Positions 52,301-60,300 of a stretch of 64,000 bases of DNA are shown here, one piece after another. Made by a program: the position numbers and the translations under genes. The DNA lies in the NCBI GenBank assembly GCA_027483645.1, contig JAIXUD010000010.1:250001-314000 (forward strand), given 5' to 3'. The DNA is from Sphingobacteriales bacterium. GTDB taxonomy: Bacteria > Bacteroidota > Bacteroidia > Chitinophagales > CAIOSU01. Each line of letters begins with the position of its first letter. Position 1 is the first letter of the stretch. Under the pieces are notes generated by a model that searched no databases, was not told the DNA's origin, and was given only the letters and a program-made list of their open reading frames with translations.

Positions 52301-52458
52301 ACTATGAGCCAGAAGACGAGCTGAAACAGGAAGCGCGCCAAAAGCTGCAAATGATTATCGATTCGGAGGCAGGCACCAACAAGTTGGCGCCGGATGAAGA
52401 AGAGGGCGACGAGCTAGAAGCCGACCCTGATGGAACTATTGAATTGAATCAACCATAA
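49333..52458 (+). CDS. Giant tetratricopeptide-repeat protein, periplasmic
   Basis: 1041 residues with a GTG start, signal peptide (KRLLLLLFVLGSLLATTAVKAQ) and about twenty TPR-like helix pairs along its whole length (for example DPWAMYNEAIQFFDQQNYES, ARFSYAKLSYEAGLDNEAVTAL, SYYLLKNYPKAIDNYDEIY). The tail is acidic (DEEEGDELEADPDG). The TPR solenoid should sit in the periplasm as a protein-protein scaffold. Its position between a TonB receptor and an outer-membrane barrel with 25-bp and 12-bp gaps implies that it binds one or both (inference). Resembles large TPR proteins seen widely in Bacteroidota; the function is not established. Confidence 0.88.
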   Translation: MKRLLLLLFVLGSLLATTAVKAQQSTVYKDPWAMYNEAIQFFDQQNYESAQRLLREYNNYKVTAYDIPNGTARSHAQFLIAVCAMELFQPDAEKLLLDYIYSTPYENPDRRMAYYHLGRYHFREKNYKESIKYFKEISTGDLSRAETDEYRFMMAYSHFFNKDFNQAYPLFKQTRNVNNKYYYASNYYYGYIAFTKGDVDEALASFEKVKESKTYEKIIPFYIAQIRFRKGQYKEVIAYLSPIINDTKLSNFAELNLTLGQSYFELEQYPNAIKYIEIYKDKSRTLQKGELYQLGYAYYQTGDCKNSIANLTQLADLKDTVGQNALYLLGDCYLKTGNKLNARSAFQKAASFNFDPVITENARFSYAKLSYEAGLDNEAVTALEAFIKEYPKSKYGNEARTLLSELLISSSDYEKALAIIQGIPDQNPQVKKASQVVAFNRGVQLYNQQQYDEAIKHFDLSLKNPIVPKFKAMAYYWKGESHFVLGEFEKAGWQYSNFNGIASTAELDNAEWYRISGNYGLGYAFLKQGRYQDATIYFEKAVAEARKSSNPEVQKRILTDAILRNGDSYYLLKNYPKAIDNYDEIYTRNATGKDYAMFQKGLIQGLQGNYDGKVSTMIEMHRLFPNSSYADDALFEAANTNLEQGKNATAIGQYQKLLKDYPSSAYKVEAYMKLGLVFFNDKDYKKSLESYERVLQLAPNTSMSKEAFAGIQEIAIATGDKSIVLNIMKKYNVQVDEADELNYRIAENQFIQKNYAQAIKLFNEYLIGFSKGAYALNAHYYRGDSYYELNKFTDALPDYEAVIDLAPNHFLEPALAKASWIAYYKARDYEKSYTLFKKLLENTQDKQNVFAANLGLMRTTYHLEKFSETEKYASTLLSSGQASPQEVFEADYYLGKIAFDNKNYTKAEIHLKKIEDKDNIEGTDAMYMLAYILYANGSYDKSIEKAYEVINKRGGYEEQVIRSYILLGENYFKKGNNFQAKSTLQSIIDNYEPEDELKQEARQKLQMIIDSEAGTNKLAPDEEEGDELEADPDGTIELNQP

Positions 52459-52470
52459 GCACCCGCCAAC

Positions 52471-54126
52471 ATGAAGACACTATATAGAAGCTTACTAGTT
52501 GCCGCGGCTGGATTGATGATGACCCCGCTAATGGCACAACAACCCGGTGCTAAAGATACCATCGGGCCACAATCGGTAACTGTATATACCAATACCACTC
52601 CGGTGGTACAAGATGCGGTAAAGGTGCTGTACCCTGCCGAGATACCTACCTATAAGCGCGACGTAACAGTACTAAAATACGATGTGCCTTCCCGCGAGGC
52701 AGAAGTGCCTTATGAGCCGGTTACTATTCGTCCGCTGGGTTTGTCGAAGGAGAAACCGATGGATTTCCCAAGTAGCTATGTGAAACTGGGCTTTGGTACA
52801 CAGTTGAGCCCCTTCTTGGAAGCCATGCACAATGGCCGTAAAGTAGTGAAAGACCAAGAGAAGTTTAGCTATGGCCTTTACTTAAAGCACCACTCGGCTT
52901 ATGCCAGCAAAATTGATTTCCAAGATTTTAGCGAGAACCGTGCAGCGGCCTATGGCAGTATATTCCTTAATAAGGTGCGCATAAACACCAAGCTGGAGTA
53001 CAGGCGCGATGGCCGCTTCTACTATGGTATAGATGTGCCGGATTCATTGGACATCAAGAAGAAAGATGTTCGCCAAATATTCAACCAATTTAATGCCACC
53101 ATTGAGTTGTTGAATACCAAAATCAGCGATTCGCACTTCGATCACAATACCCATATCAACTTCTATCACTTTAGTGATAGGTTTGATCAGAGTGAGTTTG
53201 GGATTATCGTTTCGGCCAAGTTGCAAAAGGCATTTGGCACTAAGCACTTCGTATCGGTTCGTTTAGATGAGGACTATACTGGCTTTAAGAGCAACACATA
53301 CACCAAAAACCGGAACCTATTTATGTTCCGCCCAACCTATGAGTATAATGACCTTACCAATAAGATCATTGGTGGCGTTGGCTTTGCTTATGAGGACAAA
53401 ACCTTCCACGTGTTGCCGCATTTGAGCTTTGAGCGCCCATTGTGGAAACAGTACTTGGTAATGTACAACGGCTGGAAAATGGAACTGCGCCGCCTAGGGT
53501 ACCGCGACCTAGCGATGACCAACCCTTGGATACAGCCAGAAGGCTTCGAGCTAAAGCACACTCGTTATGAAGAACGCTTGATTGCGGGTTTCAAAGGTAC
53601 TATTGGCAAATTTAGCTATGATGCCAGCATCCGCCAGATTGTGTTGCGCCGTGCGCCATTGTTTGTAAACGACCCTACGGACATCAGCAAATTTGATGTG
53701 CTATATGCCCGTGGTAGGCTGAACATTATGAAACCTATGGTAGAGCTAGCCTACCGGGTAAACAGCAACTTGGATTTTACCCTTTTTGGCGAATTTAACC
53801 AGTACGAGGTGGAGGTTGAGGCCCGCGCCTGGCACATGCCGCGCTGGTACACCAGCTTCACTACCCGCTTAAAGATTGGCGATAAGCTGTTCCTTAATGC
53901 CCGCGTGTACGGCATTGATGGCGTATTTGCCAAACTGCCCGATGGCTCTGAACAGAAGCTGAAAGGCACGGTAGATGTGAACCTGGGCGCTACGTACAAG
54001 TTCAGCAAGTCGTTCTCCTTCTTCGCGAACCTCAACAACATTGCCCACTTCAAGTACGAGCCCTACTACCGCTACAGCACCTACGGGTTCAACTGTATGG
54101 CAGGGGTTATATTTACGTATAATTAG
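52471..54126 (+). CDS. Outer-membrane beta-barrel protein, TonB-receptor-like without plug
   Basis: 551 residues with a signal peptide (LYRSLLVAAAGLMMTPLMAQ). A ~75-residue Pro/Val-rich extension follows (PVVQDAVKVLYPAEIPTYKRD), then about sixteen to twenty alternating beta strands (YVKLGFGTQLSPFLEAM, AAAYGSIFLNKVRINTKLEY, HINFYHFSDRFDQSEFG) with a barrel-type C-terminus CMAGVIFTYN. No plug domain or CarboxypepD domain is seen, so it is not a complete TonB receptor. Last gene of the operon. A terminator follows after 45 bp. Exact function unknown. Confidence 0.8.
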   Translation: MKTLYRSLLVAAAGLMMTPLMAQQPGAKDTIGPQSVTVYTNTTPVVQDAVKVLYPAEIPTYKRDVTVLKYDVPSREAEVPYEPVTIRPLGLSKEKPMDFPSSYVKLGFGTQLSPFLEAMHNGRKVVKDQEKFSYGLYLKHHSAYASKIDFQDFSENRAAAYGSIFLNKVRINTKLEYRRDGRFYYGIDVPDSLDIKKKDVRQIFNQFNATIELLNTKISDSHFDHNTHINFYHFSDRFDQSEFGIIVSAKLQKAFGTKHFVSVRLDEDYTGFKSNTYTKNRNLFMFRPTYEYNDLTNKIIGGVGFAYEDKTFHVLPHLSFERPLWKQYLVMYNGWKMELRRLGYRDLAMTNPWIQPEGFELKHTRYEERLIAGFKGTIGKFSYDASIRQIVLRRAPLFVNDPTDISKFDVLYARGRLNIMKPMVELAYRVNSNLDFTLFGEFNQYEVEVEARAWHMPRWYTSFTTRLKIGDKLFLNARVYGIDGVFAKLPDGSEQKLKGTVDVNLGATYKFSKSFSFFANLNNIAHFKYEPYYRYSTYGFNCMAGVIFTYN

Positions 54127-54139
54127 GAATTAGAAATAA

Positions 54140-54166
54140 CCCTTCGACTTCGCGCAGGATGACAGA
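54140..54166. repeat. CCCTTCGACTTCGCGCAGGATGAC dispersed element
   Basis: A solo copy of a dispersed motif of the kind CCTTCGAC...CTCAGGATGAC, related to the arms at 37524 and 38138. Confidence 0.5.
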
Positions 54167-54171
54167 TATGA

Positions 54172-54207
54172 GACTGCTTCAACTACAAGTTGAGGCAGTC
54201 TTTTTTT
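54172..54207 (+). terminator. Terminator of TonB-TPR-barrel operon
   Basis: Stem GACTGCTTCAACT / AGTTGAGGCAGTC with loop ACA (one G-U), followed by TTTTTTT. Confidence 0.9.
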
Positions 54208-54228
54208 GGGACAAAATATCGAAAACAA

Positions 54229-54260
54229 AAAGCCGCCCAGCAATTAAGCAAGGCGGCTTT
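54229..54260 (-). terminator. Terminator of acyl-CoA dehydrogenase gene (possibly bidirectional)
   Basis: AAAGCCGCC (54229-54237) pairs with GGCGGCTTT (54252-54260) over a 14-nt loop; on the minus strand it is followed by TTTTTGTTTTC. It lies 20 bp after the stop at 54280. Confidence 0.85.
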
Positions 54261-54279
54261 TATCTAGCGTTCAAGTAGA

Positions 54280-55872
54280 TTATGCCAAGCGCTGGAACAA
54301 ACCGGCAAACTTCATCATTTCGCCAAGGTTGCTTATTTTAATTTTGCCCATCATTACGGCCATTTGCGGGTTGGTGCGGCCCAACTCTACGTCTTCGTAA
54401 GTGCTATCGCTAGTAGTTACTACACAGTTGGCAGTACCTACGTGGCCTTCGGATACGTTGGCATTTTGGTCCTTGATTTCCACGGTAAATTTGCCACCGC
54501 GTTCGCCGGCAATGTCAAAGTGGAAGGTAGTATCTAGGCCTTCAGCTTTGTCTTTCTTCAAACGGTTTGGTAATGAGAGGATAATTTCTTTTGCAGTTTC
54601 AGGTGCAGTTACTGACATGTTGCTTTCTTTTAGGGTTTTATCAATTGATTCATTAACATTCTCTGGTGTGGTATTAGTTTCCTGTGCTTGTTCTTTCATA
54701 GCTTGGTAAGCCGATTCGTAGGATACGCCGTCAATCACCACTTTGCTGATAATTTCGCGCATTATCTCCGAAGCGCCGCCCACTATCGTGCCTACCCGAG
54801 CGTCGCGGTACATGCGTGCCATGGGGAAGGTTTCCATATAGCCATAGCCGCCAAAGTATTGCAGGCAAACGTCTGCGGCTTTTTTGCCCAGTTCGGTGCC
54901 CAGCAGTTTTACCATGCTGCACTCCTTTACGGCAAATATGCCTTTATCAAATTTCCAACCGGTAAGGTATACCAAAGCGCGGCAAGCCTCAATTTCGGTA
55001 GCCAAATCAGATAGCGTATGCCGAATGGTTTGGAATTTCTGCAATTTCTTGCCAAAAGCCTCGCGCTCGCGGATGTATTTCAAAGTAGTTTCCAACACCA
55101 ACTCAGCACCTGCGCAAGCAGCAATGCCGCCAACCAACCGCTCCAGCTGAAAGCTTTCCATAATGTAGTAAAAGCCTTGGCCTTCTTTGCCCACTAGGTT
55201 GCTCACGGGTACTTTTACATTATCGAAAAATAGCTCGCCAGTATCGCTGCTGTGCCAGCCCATCTTCTCTAGCTTGCGAGTGGTAAATCCAGGCGTACCT
55301 TGGTCTACAACTATCAAACTGATGCCAGCAGGCCCTGCATTGGGGTCGGTTTTTACGGCTACGGTTACAAAGTCGCCATATACGCCGTTGGTAATAAAAG
55401 TCTTTTGTCCGTTAAGGATGTAGTAATCGCCTTCGCGCTTCGCAGTCATGCGTATGTTGGCCACATCGCTACCCGCGCCCGGTTCTGATACCGCTAGGGC
55501 ACCCCACTTGGTACCATCTATGGCACCGGGAAGGTAGCGCTGCTTCAACTCGTTGCTGCCAGCCTTGCTGATGTGGGCTGTGCTCATATACTGGTGAACG
55601 CTGTGTGCGGCCGAAAAGCCTGCTAAGCCACTGCGGGCGCATTCTTCCAAAAGTACTACGGAATAAAAGAAATCGTTGTTGCTGCCGCCGTACGCCTCGC
55701 TGTGGTTAATGCCCAAAAAGCCCAGCTCGCCCATACGCAACCATACTTTTCGTGGTATCTGTTGGTCGCGCTCCCACGTATCGGCATGGGGCTTTACTTC
55801 AGCCTCAATAAACTGCCTCACGCTCTGGCGGAACAGTTCATGCTCTTCGTTGAAAAACAGGGATTCGGTCAT
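54280..55872 (-). CDS. Acyl-CoA dehydrogenase fused to SCP2 sterol-carrier domain
   Basis: 530 residues. Residues 1-~385 are an acyl-CoA dehydrogenase (FAD): FNEEHELFRQSVRQFIEAEV, ALAVSEPGAGSDVANIRM (flavin/substrate motif), REAFGKKLQKFQTIRHTLSDLA and LQYFGGYGYMETFPMARMYRD. The usual catalytic IYEGT is replaced by IVGGASEIM, as in long-chain enzymes, whose base is the Glu in an ERL motif, here FQLERLVGG. A polar linker (~395-420) leads to an SCP2-like lipid-binding domain (IILSLPNRLKKDKAEGLDT, FDIAGERGGKFTVEIKD, DVELGRTNPQMAVMMGKIKI). The fusion suggests that the enzyme holds or receives long, hydrophobic acyl-CoA. A palindromic operator covers the promoter. Confidence 0.92.
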   Translation of the reverse strand: MTESLFFNEEHELFRQSVRQFIEAEVKPHADTWERDQQIPRKVWLRMGELGFLGINHSEAYGGSNNDFFYSVVLLEECARSGLAGFSAAHSVHQYMSTAHISKAGSNELKQRYLPGAIDGTKWGALAVSEPGAGSDVANIRMTAKREGDYYILNGQKTFITNGVYGDFVTVAVKTDPNAGPAGISLIVVDQGTPGFTTRKLEKMGWHSSDTGELFFDNVKVPVSNLVGKEGQGFYYIMESFQLERLVGGIAACAGAELVLETTLKYIREREAFGKKLQKFQTIRHTLSDLATEIEACRALVYLTGWKFDKGIFAVKECSMVKLLGTELGKKAADVCLQYFGGYGYMETFPMARMYRDARVGTIVGGASEIMREIISKVVIDGVSYESAYQAMKEQAQETNTTPENVNESIDKTLKESNMSVTAPETAKEIILSLPNRLKKDKAEGLDTTFHFDIAGERGGKFTVEIKDQNANVSEGHVGTANCVVTTSDSTYEDVELGRTNPQMAVMMGKIKISNLGEMMKFAGLFQRLA

Positions 55873-55879
55873 ACGTTAT

Positions 55880-55906
55880 CAAACGGTCGTTTGGTAAATA
55901 TACCAA
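55880..55906 (-). promoter_or_regulatory. TetR-type operator overlapping a -7 box
   Basis: CAAACG-GT-CGTTTG (55880-55893) is a 14-bp palindrome, 7 bp upstream of the ATG. It merges with a second inverted repeat TTGGTA-AATA-TACCAA (55891-55906). On the minus strand the second contains TATATTTA, a -7-like box. The pattern fits a TetR/FadR-type repressor site controlling acyl-CoA degradation (inference). No regulator gene is in the window. Confidence 0.55.
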
Positions 55907-55919
55907 CCATTTTGTTGGG

Positions 55920-55949
55920 ACACAAGACTTAAGACACAAGACACAAGAT
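55920..55949. repeat. ACACAAG heptamer array (GTCTTGT family)
   Basis: ACACAAG ACTTAAG ACACAAG ACACAAG in 7-bp register, upstream of the acyl-CoA dehydrogenase promoter. An inverted mate is at 56024-56060. Confidence 0.88.
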
Positions 55950-56023
55950 TATTTTGTTAAAAAGTACACCAAAACAAACTATACTAACAATCAGAACAGA
56001 TTGAGAAATGTTTTTTTGCAGCA

Positions 56024-56060
56024 ATCTTGTGTCTTGTGTCTTGTGTCTTGCGTCTTATGT
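56024..56060. repeat. GTCTTGT heptamer array, inverted mate
   Basis: ATCTTGT GTCTTGT GTCTTGT GTCTTGC GTCTTAT in 7-bp register, preceded by TTGCAGCAA like the copy at 38215. It ends 6 bp before the stop codon of the YggS gene. Confidence 0.88.
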
Positions 56061-56066
56061 CTATTG

Positions 56067-56714
56067 TTAACCAAACAGCAAACTCCCAATCCGCACCATC
56101 GTTGCGCCTTCGGCAATGGCTAGGTCGTGGTCGGCACTCATACCCATGGAAAGGATATCAAACGATGGGTCATTAACGAAATGCTGGGTTTTGGTTTGAT
56201 CAAACAGCTGTTTTAGGCTGCGGAACTCTCTTCGAACTTGCTCGGTATCATCGGTATTACTGGCCATGCCCATCAATCCACGGATGCGGATGTGCTGTAA
56301 CCCCTTATAGGCTTGGTTTTGAAGTAAGGCGTTCAATTCTTCTATACTCAAGCCAAACTTGGTTTCCTCGGTGGCAATAAATATCTGTAAAAGGCAATCC
56401 ACCCTGCGGTTTGCTTTATGAGCTTGTTTGTCAATTTCTTGCAGCAATGCCAGGCTATCCACCGAATGGATGAGGTGCACAAAAGACGCAATGTACCTTA
56501 CCTTGTTGCGTTGTAAGTGGCCAATAATGTGCCAATGGATGTCTTTTGGTAATTGCTCATGCTTGCCCAACAGTTCTTGTACTTTGTTCTCACCGAAGTG
56601 CCGTTGGCCGCCGTTGTACAAGGTTTGTAATGCACTTAACGGTCGGGTTTTTGACACCGCCACCAGCGTCACGTTTTTTTCCTTTAATTTTGTTGTAATG
56701 CTTTGGTATGACAT
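56067..56714 (-). CDS. YggS family PLP homeostasis protein
   Basis: A 215-residue fold-type III PLP-binding protein (PLPBP/ProY family) that buffers pyridoxal phosphate and affects amino-acid balance. Motifs are VTLVAVSKTRPLSALQTLYN (PLP Lys in VAVSK), RHFGENKVQELLGK (FGEN), IHWHIIGHLQRNKVRYI (WHxIGxLQxNK), IRGLMGMASNTDD (RGLMGM/A), DILSMGMSADHDLAIAEGAT (SMGMS) and VRIGSLLFG. All signature positions are intact. The start is fixed by TACCTTTG 4 nt upstream of the ATG. Confidence 0.94.
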   Translation of the reverse strand: MSYQSITTKLKEKNVTLVAVSKTRPLSALQTLYNGGQRHFGENKVQELLGKHEQLPKDIHWHIIGHLQRNKVRYIASFVHLIHSVDSLALLQEIDKQAHKANRRVDCLLQIFIATEETKFGLSIEELNALLQNQAYKGLQHIRIRGLMGMASNTDDTEQVRREFRSLKQLFDQTKTQHFVNDPSFDILSMGMSADHDLAIAEGATMVRIGSLLFG

Positions 56715-56718
56715 GTAG

Positions 56719-56726
56719 CAAAGGTA
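56719..56726 (-). promoter_or_regulatory. -7 box TACCTTTG of the YggS gene
   Basis: Minus strand TACCTTTG-CTAC-ATG, the same box and spacing as TACCTTTG-CCGC-ATG at 12735. Confidence 0.6.
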
Positions 56727-56732
56727 ATGGAT

Positions 56733-56767
56733 AGTATCAAGTAGTGAGAATCAAGTATCAAGTACAA
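56733..56767. repeat. CTTGATA/CTCACTA heptamer array upstream of YggS
   Basis: The plus strand reads AGTATCA AGTAGTG AGAATCA AGTATCA AGTACAA. Read on the minus strand it has the same order of units as the array at 12690-12731 and the same position relative to the -7 box and start codon. Confidence 0.88.
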
Positions 56768-56799
56768 AATCCTAAAAGAAAAAAATATAGTATTGAAAC

Positions 56800-56866
56800 G
56801 CCCCAAAGGGGCACCAGAATGCTAGCGGGGGGCATCGCCCTCCGGACGTAACAAGTTTCCGGAAAC
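56800..56866. other. Palindromic intergenic element before DUF4296 gene
   Basis: GCCCC-AAA-GGGGC hairpin at 56800-56812, a GC-rich middle, then the perfect palindrome GTTTCCGGAAAC at 56855-56866, 14 bp before the ATG. The style resembles dispersed CGTCCCAAAGGGACG-type elements of Bacteroidota; only one copy was seen here. Confidence 0.45.
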
Positions 56867-56880
56867 AATAATAACCACCA

Positions 56881-57309
56881 ATGGCCAAGACTCTGCTCAT
56901 ACTACTGCTCCTCACAACCCTAGCTGCTTGCAACGAGGCGGCTCAAAAACCATCGGGCATGCTGCCAGATGAGGAGATGGTGGAGGTATTGGTGGCATTG
57001 CATTTGGCAGAGGCAAGGGCAGATTTGTTGCTAATTCCGAGGGATAGCATTACACCCTTGTTGGAGGCACGCTATGCTGAGATTTTTGCCGAGAAAAACA
57101 TTGATTCGGCAGCCTTTAACCGCTCTTTTGCGTACTACGAGCGCAACCCCGAGCAGATGGACTCACTCTATCAAAAAGTTATTGACAACCTAGTAGAAAA
57201 TGAGGCTAAATACCGCGCCGATACAACGATTGCTGATACAATGGTTGAAATGATTGATACCATCCTCGATACACCGATGCCCATAGATTCATTGCCCAGA
57301 AGGCGATAG
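56881..57309 (+). CDS. DUF4296 lipoprotein
   Basis: 142 residues with a lipoprotein signal ending in LTTLAAC (lipobox Cys at about residue 17), so it is anchored to a membrane on the periplasmic side. DUF4296 marks are PDEEMVEVLVALHLAEARADLL and the C-terminal half with YAEIFAEKNIDSAAFNRSFAYYERNPEQMDSLYQKVIDNL. The tail is acidic. The domain is found in Bacteroidota lipoproteins of unknown role. Convergent with the giant adhesin gene, with a heptamer array between the two stop codons. Confidence 0.88.
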   Translation: MAKTLLILLLLTTLAACNEAAQKPSGMLPDEEMVEVLVALHLAEARADLLLIPRDSITPLLEARYAEIFAEKNIDSAAFNRSFAYYERNPEQMDSLYQKVIDNLVENEAKYRADTTIADTMVEMIDTILDTPMPIDSLPRRR

Positions 57310-57328
57310 AAGTAAGAGGAAATGAAGT

Positions 57329-57395
57329 GTCCATGGTCTATCGTCCATCGTCCGTGGTCCTGAAGCAGTCCATCGTCCATCGTCCATCGTCCAAC
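57329..57395. repeat. GTCCATC heptamer arrays between convergent genes
   Basis: Two arrays in 7-bp register: GTCCATG GTCTATC GTCCATC GTCCGTG GTCCTGA (57329-57363) and GTCCATC x3 GTCCAAC (57368-57395). They are the reverse complement of the GGACGAT/GGACCAT family. No conventional terminator is visible between the two stops (57309 and 57400). Confidence 0.85.
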
Positions 57396-57399
57396 AAAA

Positions 57400-60300
57400 C
57401 TACCTCAATACCGTCACATTCCCTTTCAAGAATACCTCGCCACCATTTCGGCAAGTACCTTCTAGGTAGTAAACAAACACCCCTGGGTCAACCATTTTGG
57501 CTTTGTAGGTGCCGTTCCAGCCTTGGTCAATATCACTGGTTTCGAAAACCAAGTTACCCCAACGGTCGAAGATGCGGAAAATCTTGATTTCCTCAACCTC
57601 GTTGCTGCGTATGTACAGCACGTCGTTCGATTTGTCATTATTCGGGCTAAACGAATTTGGGATAAAGATGTCCTGTTCGCAGGTGGTCAATACCCTGATG
57701 CTTACAGTATCCATCGCCATACAACCATTGTCATCAGTAACTGTTACCGTGTAGGTGTTGCTGCCAAAGGCATTGAAACGCACTTGCTCGCAATTGTCGC
57801 AATCTAGGCTATCATTAGGGTACCAGTAGTACTCCGTTACACCGGCGCTGGCGTTTGCATCCAAGGTTACATATTCGCCCATTAATGCGGTGCGGTTCGG
57901 CCCAAGATCGGTAGTAGGTAGTGGATTTACCACTATATTAACCGATTGCGTATCCACCGCACATTCGCCACCAACAATAGCCACTTGCACCGTCATGCTG
58001 GTTTCAGGGAAGATGGTTTGTGAAAGGTTATGCGGCGCAGGGAACAACTCACTCGGCATCCAGGTAACCTGATAAAGCGATAGGCCGGTTTCCAAAATCT
58101 CGATACTTAGGTTTACGTTTTGGCCTTCGCAGATTATAGCGCCATCGCTTACTTGTGCCAGTATGGTTTCAATCACTTTTATCATCACCGTATCTTGGTC
58201 GGTACAGCCATATTGGTTGTAGGCTTCCACAATGTAGGTGGTAGTGGTGGTGGGGCTTACAGTAGGGCTTTGCAGGGTAGTATCGGCCATGCCGTTAGCT
58301 GTCCAATTAAAGCCAGTAGCACCAATGGCGGTAGTGGTAAGCTCCAGTGTTTCGCCGTTGCACATGGTTACATCTGCAATCGTTTCTACTGCTGGTAGTG
58401 GCCTCACCGTTACTCTAACGGTATCAACAGCGCCACAGCCAAATTCATTGAAGCCAGCCACCATATAGGTAATGCTTTGGGTAGGGTTGGCGGTAGTGGT
58501 GGTGCAATCGAGGCATGAAATATCTTGGTTTGGCCCCCAAGCATATGTCAATGCACCCGATGCTTCCAGTACCACACTCTCTCCCTCGCAAATCTCCGCA
58601 TCAGGCGATGCCACCATCAGCGGCGTTGGGTTTACCGTTAGGGCAATGCTATCCAAAGCACTGCAACCATTGGAATTAGTAACCCTCACGGTATAAGTTA
58701 TGTTTTGGTTCGCGGCCACAGTGGTGTTGGGCAACAGGGTGCTGCTTAGGCCTTGTGCTGGGCTCCACAGATATGTTACACCACCGGAGGCTTCTAGGTT
58801 AATGCTATCGCCAAGGCAAGTTACACTATCGCCCATAATGCTCGGCACAGGTAGTTGATGAACGGTTACAATTACCGTATCGGCTGCATCGCAACCATTA
58901 TTTAGGCTAGTGGTTAGGTAATAGGTAGTGGTAGTGATTGGTTTAGCAGTTGGGTTGGCAATGCTTACATCGCTAATGGTTTGGTCGCCGCTCCAGGTAA
59001 AGTTGTGACCCCCGCTTCCTTGCAATTGTGCAGTTTCGCCAAAACAAATGGCGGTATCGTTACCGGCAACGGCAATGGAGGTTTGCAGCATTTCAAGAGG
59101 CTTCATAGTAGAATCGATACAACCATAGCTATCAACAACTACTAAGCTTATCAATTTGGTACCTGCAGTATTATAGGTAGCAGCAGCGTTTTGTGTAGTG
59201 GCCACACCAGCATCGTCCATATCCCATATCCAAATGATGATAGGGTTATCGCTGGTGCTTTGGTCGGTAAGGGTAACCAGTTGTGGTGTGCAAGCTGAAG
59301 TATCTGATAGGTTAAAGGCTGCCTCAATGTTGTGTACTACTACTTCCACAGCGCCACTGCTTTCACAACCATTAAGGTCTGTAACTACCACATTGTAAGT
59401 AGTAGTGCTATCTGGCGCGGCCATTATCATATTGCAGGCATTGCTGCAGGTAATTCCTTGCGAAGGGGTCCAAGCATAATTCATCCCGCCGCTCGCCATT
59501 AATTCAATGGTTTCACCATGACAAATCGCAGTATCTGGGGTAGTGATTACTACTGGCAATTGGTTAACCGTAATGGTTATCTCGCCACGGTTAGTACAGC
59601 CGCTTGGGCCAGTAGTAACTACTGCATACGTAGTAGTAGTATCGGGCCAAGCAAGGGTGCTCGGGCAATTATCACATGCCAAATTAGTATTAGGCGACCA
59701 CTGGTACTGTAAGTTGTTTCCATTTTGGCTGCCTACCAATGTAACGGTATCGCCAGCACAAATAGTGCTGTCAGGGCTTAAATCCAATACTGGCAATAAA
59801 GTTGTGCCTATGGTAACGCTACCAGTATTTACACAGCCATTGCTATCGGTAACCAATACCATATAAGTAGTACTTAATGCTGGGTTGAAGGGCGGGCTCA
59901 CTTTAGGCGAGGCACAAGTAGCGCAATTGATTCCAGTGGCTGGTGTCCATAAGTAGCTCACGCCGCCAGTAGCGTCTAACTGTAAACTATCGCCAAAGCA
60001 TAGCGCTTGGTCAGGCGTGGTGGTTACAATGGGCAGCGAATTTACGGTTACGGTTACTTGGCTAGTGCCTTGGCAACCGTTGGCATCAGTAACAGTAAGC
60101 TGGTAAGTGGTAGTGCTCAGCGGGAAAGCCTGTGGGCTGGCCGTGTTAGCATTGCTCAAGGTGCTGGCTGGCGACCATGCATAGTTAACGCCACCAGTGC
60201 CCAGCAGGGTAGTAGTGTCGTTGATACAAATGGTACGGTCAGGGCCGGCAGCAACCGCAGGCAGGGCATTAATATTGAGTACCAAGCTAGTGCTATCAAT

